Shown here in pieces: positions 1-11,880 of a stretch of 52,174 nucleotides of DNA. The DNA comes from Tieghemiomyces parasiticus (lineage: Eukaryota > Kickxellomycota > Dimargaritomycetes > Dimargaritales > Dimargaritaceae): contig JANBPT010000234.1 in assembly GCA_027575765.1 (NCBI GenBank), positions 1 through 52,174 on the forward strand, given 5' to 3'. A program made the translations under genes and the position numbers. The notes under the pieces were generated by a model. It was not told the origin of the DNA. It made no database searches and worked only from the letters and a program-made list of their open reading frames with translations. Each line of letters opens with the position of its first letter. The stretch's first letter is position 1.

Positions 1-3000
1 CGGCGACGTCGTCATCACTGTCGCCGTTCGCACTGGCGTCATTACTGTCAGCGTTTCCGATGCGATCGGTCCGGCTGGCCGGTCGGTCCGAGCCGGCCCC
101 AACCTCCCCACGGTCGTCATCCGCCGAGGTCGTGACCACCACCCGGTTGCGCCGCAGGGCGCGTCGGTCCAGGGTGAATTCCCACACTTCGCGGAACGGG
201 GCCGCCCGGCGGGACCGCAACGCGTCGCGGGCATGGATCACCCGAGTGAAGAGATCAGCTCCAGCGCCGCTGAGGGGGGTCTGCTCCGTGGCAGCGGTGG
301 CGGTGGTGGTGGTGGAGGCGGCGGTAGTGACGGTGCTTGTGCTGGTCGCCTCCTCCGCGGCGGGATCGTCGAAACAGTTGCGGGTGCTGAGCAGGATGCT
401 ACCGTGCTCCGGAAGGGTCAGCAACGGGGTCAGTACGGCGCGGCGCTGGACGTGCTGGATAGACTTGTAAGGGCAGCCGAACGGGTGCAGCACCGCACGG
501 TTAAACTGGGCCTGGAAGGCAGGCTCGATGTACAGGCATTCGATGAGCACCCGGTTCAGCTTACGGAGGTTAGGGGTTACGCGGCGGTTGAAATTGGCGA
601 TCTGGTCAGGCTCGTCGATGGCGGACGAGAGTACGTGGCCCAAACTGGGGTAATCGGCCACCGCCACCGTGACGCCGTACTTGGACAGGGTGTGCACCCA
701 GACCCCGGGCACCTCGAGGGCCGAGGCGTTGAGGAAGAAGGTGCGGTGACCGCCAAACGCGCCCAGGAGCCCGCCGGTCAGCAGTCCAGTGTGCTGGCGC
801 GGATCTAGGGAGACCAAGAAGGCTTGCGTGCCGCTGGCTAAGGCGGCCCCACTACTCTCGGCGTCGAGCGATGGGGTGTCAAGGGCATCGGGGTCCTCCT
901 CTTCCTCGTCCTCTTCTCGCTCGTCCTCGGCCACTATGGGTGGCAGGTGGTTACGGCCCAGCGAGGCGCCCAAGCTGCGACGCAGGCTCAGCGCGGAACC
1001 GGTTGACTCCCGTCCGAACGGCCGCATGAGTCGGGCCCGACTAGACGTGAGCCGGGCGGGTAGGGTGCCGGCGCCATACACGGAGTGACGGTAGGCGGTG
1101 GGGTTCGCATCGCCAGCGGGGTTCACATCGAAGGAGCGGTTACGTGGGGGCGGTAGACTCTCCTCCTCGTCGTCTGCAGCGCCGCCCGCCCCACTACTCG
1201 CACGCTGGGCGATGTCCTCCTCGTCGGCCAGCTGAGCGAACTGCAAGGTGGCGGCCAGGCACTGCTGCATGATGGACCCGTGGGTGACCTGCACCCCCTT
1301 GAGCTCGCCATTGGGGGATTTAGAAAATTCCAGGTAGGCCAGGTCGTGGGCCTGAAGCGCGACGCCGCCGGCGACAGCGGGGCCGGCCAGGCTAGCGGAA
1401 GACGGGTTGGCCGGGTGGTAGGTCACGGCAGAGCCGCCCAAGTCATTAGTCTTGACCCACTCGATGTCGGCGGGCCAGCCCGCAGGGGCCGACCCCTGGC
1501 CGGGGGCCGGTACCCCCGCGGAGGCCAGGTCGCGGGTCAGCGCCTTGATGTTGAGGTCCGTGGTGAGGACCACCCGGGTCTGCGTAACGTTCAGAATGTC
1601 GATCATTTCGGCCAGCGAGTCGGTGGCCACCAGGGGGACGGCACACAGGCCCGCACCAAGCACAGCGTAGAAGGCAACCAGGAAGTCCACCACTTCAGAC
1701 TTACGGTAGACCAAGGCTACCCGGTCGCCTTTGCAAACCACGCCCTTGGTGCGCAGCAGCTTACCTACCCGCTCAGCGCGCTGGAGAAGGCGCAGCCACG
1801 TTACCGAGGGACCCTCACGACCACGGTTATCGATCCCCAGAAAGGCCATGGCCTTGGGGGTGCGCGCGGCGCGGTAGCGCAGGAGGGCGGGGAGGCTAGG
1901 GAAGGTGCTCATGATGTACTTGAGCTCCGCGCCATAGCCGTACGCGGGTACGTCACGGGCCACGGCGTGTGAGGTGACACGGCCGGCGAAGGCGGCGAAC
2001 GGAGGCGGGCGTCCGGGCGAGGCGTTGGGCTCGGATACGGTGGGTTCGGGTTGGGTGCGCACGGTGCTGACGGAGGTGGTACGCGGACGACCAGCGGTGA
2101 CCGCGGGTTTGTAATTAAAGTAGTTGATGCTGGGCATGCTACTCAATGTGTCCGTAGCGGTGGGGAACGGGGCGGGCTCGGAGCCGGCGGGTGCGGTGGC
2201 TGGGACGGGTACGACGGCTGGGGCGGGTGGTCGTGGGGCGGCGGTGGGTGGTACTGGGGCCGGGGCCGGGGGAGGAGGAGGGGGCGGGCGCGCCTCGCGG
2301 GGTGGGCCCGCGTCATCGTCGGAAGAAGACGCGTCGTAATTAGTAACGCGTAGCTGACGGGGAGGCCCGGGCGCCGGGTAGATGGGCTCGGGCGGCGACG
2401 GTGGCCGGGCCGCAGGGGTGAACCGCGTGACCACGCGCAGGCCCGTGGCCGAAGCGGTCTTCCGGGCGCGGGATGGGGAGACCGACCGGGCAGATTCCCT
2501 GGACGGTGCTGGTGGTACCAGCGGGAGGTCGGGTACGGAGGTTTCTGGGCAGGGCGAGAGGGCCACGCTCGAGGCCTCGCTCCAGGACGGCACACTGGCG
2601 TACATACTAAGTCGGTCAATGCGATCCTGAAAATCTTCGAGCTGGATGGCGTCAGCAGCGCGATCCCGCTCGTCGATCGTCCTGGGCAACTCGTCGGCGG
2701 TTGCATACTCCGCATCAGAACCGGCGGCGCCAAAGACAGTAGTGGGGCGCGCGCCCAAGTGGGGGGCTGATACTTTGCGGGACCGCTGGCTCACGGTGCG
2801 CAGTATATGGTCCGTATCGGCCGACCGCTGTCGGGACCGTGGTGGGCGGCGGGGCGGGGACCGGGATGATGTCGACGACCCTGAGTACGGCTGCAAGGAG
2901 TACGAGACAGGCACCTCGGTCGGCGGCGGGGTGACCGCGGCTAGTGCGGGAGGGTCAACAGGTCCCAGCGGCGGGGAGGGATCGAGGGGCAACGGAGTGG

Positions 3001-3613
3001 CCACCTGGTGCGGTGGGGACAGGTTAGCTGGTGGTAAAATGGGGGCCACACCGTGCGGCGATGGCGGGTCGGATGGCCGCTGCGGGGGTGGATCGGTCGG
3101 CGACGGCGGGGACGGGTCACTGGGTGAACAAGGGGACGGGGCAGTCGATAGACCGGCTTCGCGATTGGTGGCGTGGGCGAGGGTGGCCGAGCGACGAAGA
3201 CTGGAAGTGTCGCCCAGGGTGTGCAGCAAGGCGTCAAAGTCGAGGCCGGACGCGGCGTAAGGCGAGCGTGGGGAGGCGTCGGGAAGAGGAAAGCGGGCGC
3301 CACTGCCGGTCTCGGCAGGGCTGTCCACGACGGAGCTGAAGGCAGGCGAGTTGAAGGCGGGGGTAAGGCGACCGGGGCTTTCGTCGGAGCGGCCCTGGCC
3401 AAGCAGGAGGGGGCTGAGGTCGGAGCGGGCACTGGCGGCGGCATGCTGCTGGCCCCGTAGGTAGGTGAGGAGGATCTGGCGCCTCTTTTTCTCGTAACCC
3501 TTCTGAGTGATGTCGCCCTCGTCGAGGTCCTGCCTTAGCTCGGCCAGGGCTGACTGGTAAAAGTAGGGTAGGTCGGCCAGCCGTATCTGGTCTAGGTCGT
3601 AAGGGTCAGCCAT
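1..3613 (-). CDS. DIP2: DIP2/CMR2-family protein, DMAP1-binding domain plus first adenylate-forming-like domain (partial, runs off left edge)
   Basis: The reading frame is open from the ATG at 3613 to the left edge (1204 codons visible) with no stop. Residues about 8-65 match a DMAP1-binding domain, including the stretch EGDITQKGYEKKR. Residues about 70-550 are a Pro/Ser-rich low-complexity linker. From about residue 560 the sequence matches the first FAAL-like AMP-binding domain of Disco-interacting protein 2, including the stretches GDRVALVYRKS and YLEFSKSPNGELKG. The usual Ser/Thr/Gly-rich ATP loop of acyl-CoA synthetases is not recognisable, as is common in this family. An acidic, low-complexity insertion of about 130 residues interrupts the domain at roughly 800-930. 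DIP2 proteins have a second such domain, which would lie outside the window. The family is linked to diacylglycerol metabolism, but the activity here is inferred. No intron is seen in the visible part. Confidence 0.92.
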   Translation of the reverse strand, partial: MADPYDLDQIRLADLPYFYQSALAELRQDLDEGDITQKGYEKKRRQILLTYLRGQQHAAASARSDLSPLLLGQGRSDESPGRLTPAFNSPAFSSVVDSPAETGSGARFPLPDASPRSPYAASGLDFDALLHTLGDTSSLRRSATLAHATNREAGLSTAPSPCSPSDPSPPSPTDPPPQRPSDPPSPHGVAPILPPANLSPPHQVATPLPLDPSPPLGPVDPPALAAVTPPPTEVPVSYSLQPYSGSSTSSRSPPRRPPRSRQRSADTDHILRTVSQRSRKVSAPHLGARPTTVFGAAGSDAEYATADELPRTIDERDRAADAIQLEDFQDRIDRLSMYASVPSWSEASSVALSPCPETSVPDLPLVPPAPSRESARSVSPSRARKTASATGLRVVTRFTPAARPPSPPEPIYPAPGPPRQLRVTNYDASSSDDDAGPPREARPPPPPPPAPAPVPPTAAPRPPAPAVVPVPATAPAGSEPAPFPTATDTLSSMPSINYFNYKPAVTAGRPRTTSVSTVRTQPEPTVSEPNASPGRPPPFAAFAGRVTSHAVARDVPAYGYGAELKYIMSTFPSLPALLRYRAARTPKAMAFLGIDNRGREGPSVTWLRLLQRAERVGKLLRTKGVVCKGDRVALVYRKSEVVDFLVAFYAVLGAGLCAVPLVATDSLAEMIDILNVTQTRVVLTTDLNIKALTRDLASAGVPAPGQGSAPAGWPADIEWVKTNDLGGSAVTYHPANPSSASLAGPAVAGGVALQAHDLAYLEFSKSPNGELKGVQVTHGSIMQQCLAATLQFAQLADEEDIAQRASSGAGGAADDEEESLPPPRNRSFDVNPAGDANPTAYRHSVYGAGTLPARLTSSRARLMRPFGRESTGSALSLRRSLGASLGRNHLPPIVAEDEREEDEEEEDPDALDTPSLDAESSGAALASGTQAFLVSLDPRQHTGLLTGGLLGAFGGHRTFFLNASALEVPGVWVHTLSKYGVTVAVADYPSLGHVLSSAIDEPDQIANFNRRVTPNLRKLNRVLIECLYIEPAFQAQFNRAVLHPFGCPYKSIQHVQRRAVLTPLLTLPEHGSILLSTRNCFDDPAAEEATSTSTVTTAASTTTTATAATEQTPLSGAGADLFTRVIHARDALRSRRAAPFREVWEFTLDRRALRRNRVVVTTSADDDRGEVGAGSDRPASRTDRIGNADSNDASANGDSDDDVA

Positions 3614-6160
3614 GGCCGCACAGAGGGCGAGTGCGACGGTCCAAACGGAGAATGCAAGGCGGAGGGGCTAAGGTCGGAGTAACAAAGACGAAATTAAGGC
3701 TAGTCTAGCATCGATGTGCGGCACAGAATGTCGGTTGGGCGAATGATTGGATTACAGAGTAGAGGAACGGCACGTAGCGGCAGGGCTACCGGGAACGGCA
3801 CGTGCGGAGAAGGGGTGGTACGCTGGTAGACTGCCAGCCGGGGCCACGGTTGGGTGCAGGCGGGAGGGGAACAGAGAGCATGGGAAACGGACCCCCACCG
3901 AGGCAGCCACTGGAACAATAGGTCGCCTTCCCTTCTCGCCACCGCCCTTCCGCCGTTGACCTACTTCCCGACAATAGCCGGTGCTGCCCAACCCCGCGGG
4001 CGTACCCAAGCACCATTGGCCCGCCCAGGCCTTTTTACTGTGGGGGGTCGGAGCCCCTTTAGAGCCCCGCCGCCGATACGTGTACCGTATGGATCAGGGG
4101 CTGGATCCAGGGTCGGTGAGCCTACGATGTATCCGCCAGCTTCAAGCTTACCTTCCACCGCCTCCGGGCACTACAGCCCGGGGTTGGTTTCATTGCAACG
4201 TCCCCAGTCGACGTTCGTGCCCAATCCACTGCCTTCGGGATGGCTTGGTGTGCAGGGCAAGGGGTTGTGGGGGTTAGAGCCGCCGCCAGCTTGTCTGCAT
4301 GCAGGGCTGGGCTGCATGGCCAGGCAGGACTGGACACGCCCAAGGCCAGGTTCTGGGGAAACTTCGACCGACCCAGTCGTAACCCGTCGGACACACTACC
4401 TCCTTTGCGGTTTAAAGCCGCGAATCTAGTTACCAATGGTCAACTTAGCCGACCCGACTACATCACGGGCCCATCTCCACCCGCCGGCACTGTATCACTT
4501 CGTTCGTGATTTCAGGCCACCAGGATCCTTTCAGGACCTGCCACTGTGAAGACCTCATCAGACTGTCATGGGCTACAATTATACGTGATCTATTGGTTAA
4601 ATTCATTAACGTGAGGAGGGACAGTCCCTCATATTACATTTCCAATACGGCAAATTTATTTATTTTTCATTTGAGAACTGTTATGCGGACAAAGGTGTTT
4701 GGATGGGCGTATACCATCGCTCCCTGGAACGGGATCACGCAAGCAGAATGCCACAATACGTAATCAATCCCTTGGCAGCGCCAAAGTTGGTCTGGAGCAC
4801 TTTGGGAAGGGGGACAATTACTAGTCCCCCCCCCTTGCTCAAGCACGGGAGCTGCCTACACGATGGACAGGCCCGCCCAACCAGCCTCTTAGTCTCCGAT
4901 TGCAATTCCATCCCCTCGCTGGGCAGGGCCTTTCCCAGCCTGTCAGCCATATCCTGTACGACCATCTGATGGCATCCCTTGGCCGACCCACCGGTGCTCC
5001 TCTCTACCAATATATCAGTGACATCTCCTGGCCTCCACATAAGCGGTTTAACCCGTATGAGTTGGCTGTATACCTGGCCTTTACGGCTAAAGTATCCGTC
5101 ACCCGGGCAGCACCTTGAACAGACAACATCACCGCTCATGCCTACCATAGCCTATCTGGCCGAAAACGGAGCTGACGCTTGTGTCTGCGGGTCATTGCCG
5201 GCCCCAGGGCTGGCCAGCTATAAACGCCGCTTTTGATGTCGCTATCCCTGTCCTTTGCAACGGCATTGCTTCACCGCCGATGGGCCCATCCCCTCCGCAG
5301 CAGCTGCCGTCGAAAAACCACCGCTTGGAAACGGAGGCGGTTTAACATGGGGCCAATCTCCAACCCTTTTCCGGCCATTTAGAGGCCTGACCCGGCCCCC
5401 TCGCGACTTCTCACGGGAGGCAAGGAGAGACACCGTCCCGTTGAAAGCCATGGCCTCACTGGCCGCCATCAAACTTTCAGTACCGGCGGAGACTACGACA
5501 GCGCCGGTTCGTCTCTCACCCACTGTCCCTTGCAACGGTGCCACCTCCCCACACAATGGCATCTCCAATGCTGATCACACGTGATCATCCTTCCTTCAAG
5601 ATGGGGAAAAGCCCTGCGTGGGGGGGGGGGGGTGGGGCCGTAATTAGGGCTGGCCGCCAGGGTCAGGGCCCACGTTTCCAAGCCTCACTGCCCCCTCCCC
5701 CTACACAATGCCCTGCCTCCCCCCCCCCCGATGCCTCGGGCCTGCGCCTTACCGCAAAGAGCAACCCGGCCTCTCCCATATCCCTCCCCTCCAATTACCG
5801 TTGCCAGCCTCCGCCCGCCAGGTTTCCCTGTAAAGTGCGAGCCGGTGCAAAGGCAAGCTGTCTATTGCTGGCTCCCACTTGCCGCGTCCAAGCCTCTTCT
5901 TCATTTCCCTTCCTGCCGGACTCTACATCCCCCCCTTCTACGGTATGCCGGACAACTCCCATGCCGAGTCGTTATAAATCCCGTCTCCTTTTACCTCGCC
6001 CTTCCGTCTGACCTGCGTCCGTCCCGATCGCCTGCCGGGTCTCCAGTCGCTACCTCCTCCCTCACCTGTTCACCTTCTCCACGCCTCACTACCAGTAGCC
6101 AGCCGACACCAACCCCCGGCCCATCACACCCCTCCCCATCTCGTCGGCCGGTGTTCCACC
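3614..6160. other. Intergenic region between divergent DIP2-like and NDR kinase genes
   Basis: About 2.5 kb with no convincing coding region on either strand; short open frames lack family resemblance. It holds the promoters of two divergent genes. The right third (about 5690-6160) is strongly pyrimidine-rich, as in other 5' leaders here. A run of 13 G (5620-5632) faces a run of 11 C (5719-5729) about 90 bp away. Confidence 0.7.
5973..5979 (+). promoter_or_regulatory. Putative TATA box of the NDR kinase gene
   Basis: TATAAAT lies 182 bp upstream of the kinase ATG, within a pyrimidine-rich leader. Assignment rests on sequence and spacing only. Confidence 0.4.
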
Positions 6161-8347
<2,187 letters not shown>

Positions 8348-8392
8348 GCAGGCCTGTCGGTACGCGCACGGGAGAGTTCCGGGTAAAGGTGT

Positions 8393-8398
8393 AATAAA
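8393..8398 (+). terminator. Putative polyadenylation signal of the NDR kinase gene
   Basis: AATAAA 46 bp after the stop codon, a usual distance for a fungal 3' end signal. Confidence 0.45.
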
Positions 8399-11175
8399 GC
8401 AACCATCCCACCCGTCCGTAGCGAAGCCGATCGGAAAGGGAAGACGTGTAATAATGACCTATGGGGGTCCACGTGGATATGGTAGTTTGGCTTTATTTGA
8501 TGGTGCGAGCGACCTGATAAAGATGGTGAGCAATGATGGCGAGGCGGTGGATGTGTGGTGCAGGAGGGAAGCCTGGAGTCCGCACGAGGCTTTTAAACGA
8601 TACGTGCGACCTGCTCCTCGTCAACCGTCCGCTCCTCCCATTGGTCTCGTCGAGACGCAGCAATAGACAGCGGCTGCTAGGTGGGATGCGGTCAACATAA
8701 CGCCGGAAGATACTCCCGTTGCCGTTGTCGTTGCGCGTGCAGAACTCAATACGCTCGTTACACCCCGGGCTTGTTGTGCCTGGGCATTATATGGAAAATG
8801 AAGAGGAGGATGGAAGGGGGAGGGGAATGCCAACAACAGGGCAGCTGGGGGGGGTCGGCCGAAAGTGCAGTAGAGGGTGATGTTTACATGCAAGCGAGGG
8901 CAGCAGCATCATGAGAGTGCACATATCGGTTACCATACACAAATCGCCCTATTTGACCGGGGGCTCTTTTATATTGGCAGGCTGATCCCAGACAAACACC
9001 GGCGGCGATAGCTTTGGAAAGCGAGGCCCACAGTCCAATTTCAGGCTCAAGATGACATCAAAGGATTGGGACCGGAGGGCCCGAGGAAGGGGAATGTAGC
9101 GAACTTCACGGCGGCATCCATCGTCTACGCGCCCCGCGCCCCGTAGAGCCTGTTTAGGCACCCGGCACTTAGATTGCGTGGTACCGAGGAAACGGGTCGT
9201 TTAGAGTCCGACCGGCCAAACGACTGCAAGCCGTCTGCTGTTACAGTACCCATACCGCCCCTGCGTTTTCTATGCCATCCAGCCTAGCCCGCCGCCGTCG
9301 CGATAGGCAACGGCGCGAACAATCAGAATGCGAACGCCTCCCCGTCATTGGCACAAGGCAACCCTCAAAGTACGTCGAACTAAGAGCCATCAACCTCATC
9401 CAACTGGACAATACGAGAGGGGAAAGGAGTGATGTAAAACGGCGGCTTGGCGCTCTGCTGCCATGGTCTACCTCTCCTCCTCCTCCCTCTTTTCTTTTTT
9501 TCCACCCAAGTCCGTTGTGCCGAAGGTTTGGCGCGCAAAAGATTCTGGTAGAACCTAAGCCGGCGGGGGACCCTGGCTCAACAGCCAGAAGTTAACGTGG
9601 ACGTAGCAGCGAAGAGAAGGCAAAGAAGAAAAGGATATCGCCCGAGGCCGCTGATCGTGCTGCCAAAGAGAGCCATGCTATTCGTCTGCAGACCAGCGAC
9701 CATTGGTCCGGGATCTCAAGATGGGTTGACTGTGGCTGGGAGGAGGGAGGCGTTGAGTCGGGCCTCGGGCCTGCCACCGTCCTTCCTCCTTGACCTGACC
9801 GTCATGTATTATCGGTTGACCCTCGGGGCTTTGTCCGGTGGGTGCCTTATATATAAGGTCTACTATCGCGGATGAAGGCCCCGCCTCTACAGCTGCCACA
9901 CTTTACCCACACTACCGTTTTCAAAGCCAACCGTGCTCTCAACCGCTAATCCTGTCCTTCCTCCGCCCAACCCTGTTAGGCTGTCAATACGTGTGGGGAC
10001 TGCTACCCTTTTGACGCACTAAAGTTGTTATTCACACTACCCTCCTTTACCTAAAGCGTTTTGCCGCTGCAATCCCCTACAACGATACCCTCGCACACTT
10101 CCAGTCCTCGCTGGCACCTTGGTCGCTCAATCAATTGAACAGCCCCCCCCCTCAACTGCAATCTTCCGACTACCACCAAGTACGTTTCCAAGCTTATCGT
10201 TGTCTACCCCACCCTCCCTCCCTTCCATTCCTCGCGAACAACGGCTGCCACCCTATCCACTCGCTTAGTAGATTTACCAACTCTTATCTTCCGACCTCTC
10301 TCCGCCAAGTCCGAACTTGATTCCCCTAGCCACCCCTTTGCTCCCGGTAAGTAGCTAGCCACCCACTTGGCGTGGCACTGCCAGGCCCGCGGTAGCCCAC
10401 TCCGCCCGTCGGGACCGTACTGGGAGTCATACACATACCAGCGGCCGCCGGATGAAAGGTAGGAAAAGGGCCTGGCTCTAGTCGTGAACGTGGCGTCATG
10501 GTAAGGTCTACGGAGGCTCTCCACCGGCCTGACCATAGTGGGTGGGTTTAGGATGGACCCGAGGAGAGCACAGAGGCCGGTCTCTGCAGCCGTTGCTTGC
10601 GGCCATGCGCGCCCCCTTCCTTCCTGGTCGATGGCGTGGATGAGCTGCACCCGCTATGATTCGCTAGGTCCGCCTATGTACCGGGGGGGGTCACCAATGG
10701 GTTCTCGATTCCCTTCCCGTTCGCGCGGTCCGGATCGGCCGGTTGGAACGTTGCCAGGTGAACACCACATTTAGCAGCTGCAGCCTTGATCGCCCGTCAG
10801 GTTCTCAGTCTCCCACTACCCACTCCTCCCCTGTAGTACTCACCACCACTTCCTCCGCCTCGCTTCGCTATCGCCCTCGCCCCCTCCACTCAGTCTTTCC
10901 TTCACTCTCGCTTACCAGACTTAGGGCGCTCCACAGCCATTGTTTCCCCCACCGACTTTATCATCTGCAGAGTTTCGGAGACCCCCTACTGCCAGCTGCG
11001 TCGCCCACAAAGCAGATAATTCCCATCTGCATTACCACAAGTCCGCCAGTATCGTTGGCCATAGGCGATTGCCTCCGCCTCGTAATCGTCCCTCTTGGGT
11101 ATATATATATACTCCTCGGCCCGCTCCTCACAAATCAGCACGCACTTTCGTTTGAGCAACGGTGCATCCTCTCAT

Positions 11176-11198
11176 TCTCTCTCTCTCTCTCTCTCTCT
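11176..11198 (+). repeat. TC dinucleotide microsatellite
   Basis: About eleven uninterrupted TC units within the pyrimidine-rich leader region upstream of the first NADPH oxidase. Confidence 0.9.
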
Positions 11199-11784
11199 AC
11201 TTCAGTACCTTTCTCCGCTTCAGGTCCATACCAAATACCCGACTTCGCCCCCTTTGTATGCCCATCTGTACACTACGACCAGCTCCTTTAATTTTTACCA
11301 TCTAGCCTCCCAGACGAGGGCCTCCCCCCTACGCAGGTGACCCTCGACCGTTTCCGTTCTTGCATCTCTACTGCCCTCCCTCTATTATTTCCCTCGTCTC
11401 CGGACCTCGTCACCTGTATTCCGGGTCACTAGTTCCTTGTGCCGAGCTCACCCTTTCGCCAACCCACCTTCCCTTGTGGACCACTGCAGCTGCCTGCACT
11501 GAAATAACCGCCACACCACCCCCGACTGTCGTCGGCCAGTGTCGATACTGCCGTCATTACCCCCTCCATCCCGGACCTTTCGCTACATTTAGGGCTGTCA
11601 CCCGACTCAGCGCTGAACCCCGTATCCCACACCCCACTCCGGACTGCTCGGTCACCATAAACCGCTGGACGACATCGACCGACCTGGTGACTCCACTCCT
11701 GCAGCTAGGACCAGGCCTCTCAGTCCTCTAGCACATTACTGCCTTATCGGTTCGCCTGGCGCGCGCCTATACCCCTCTCTCTCT

Positions 11785-11796
11785 ATATATATATAT
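11785..11796 (+). promoter_or_regulatory. TA-repeat, possible TATA element of the first NADPH oxidase
   Basis: Six TA units directly following CTCTCTCT, about 85 bp before the ATG. It could be a TATA element or a simple repeat; position is the only support. Confidence 0.3.
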
Positions 11797-11880
11797 CCGT
11801 CAAAGTGACCAACCCTGGCGCCGGTCGCCATATTACTCCCTACTCGTTACGTTGAAACCGTCACTTTCCAACCATTCAAG

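Larger units (their letters stand above)
8348..11880. other. Intergenic region, kinase to first NADPH oxidase
   Basis: About 3.5 kb without a supported gene. Short open frames at 8949-9161 (minus) and 10743-11291 (plus) have no recognisable family, and the latter is low-complexity. From about 10790 to 11880 the plus strand is markedly C/T-rich, including a TC microsatellite and two short TA runs, and probably forms the oxidase promoter and leader. Confidence 0.65.

Noticed and set aside
233..808. Plus-strand open frames of up to 191 codons across the DIP2-like gene
   Set aside because: They mirror the minus-strand DIP2-like reading frame and are GC-rich shadows with no family match.
2143..2733. 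Long minus-strand open frame of 196 codons in a frame other than the DIP2-like one
   Set aside because: It is Pro/Arg-rich and overlaps the linker of the DIP2-like protein in another frame; it looks like a shadow of its low-complexity coding sequence.
10743..11291. 182-codon plus-strand frame upstream of the first oxidase
   Set aside because: It spans a C/T-rich low-complexity region with a TC microsatellite and shows no family resemblance.
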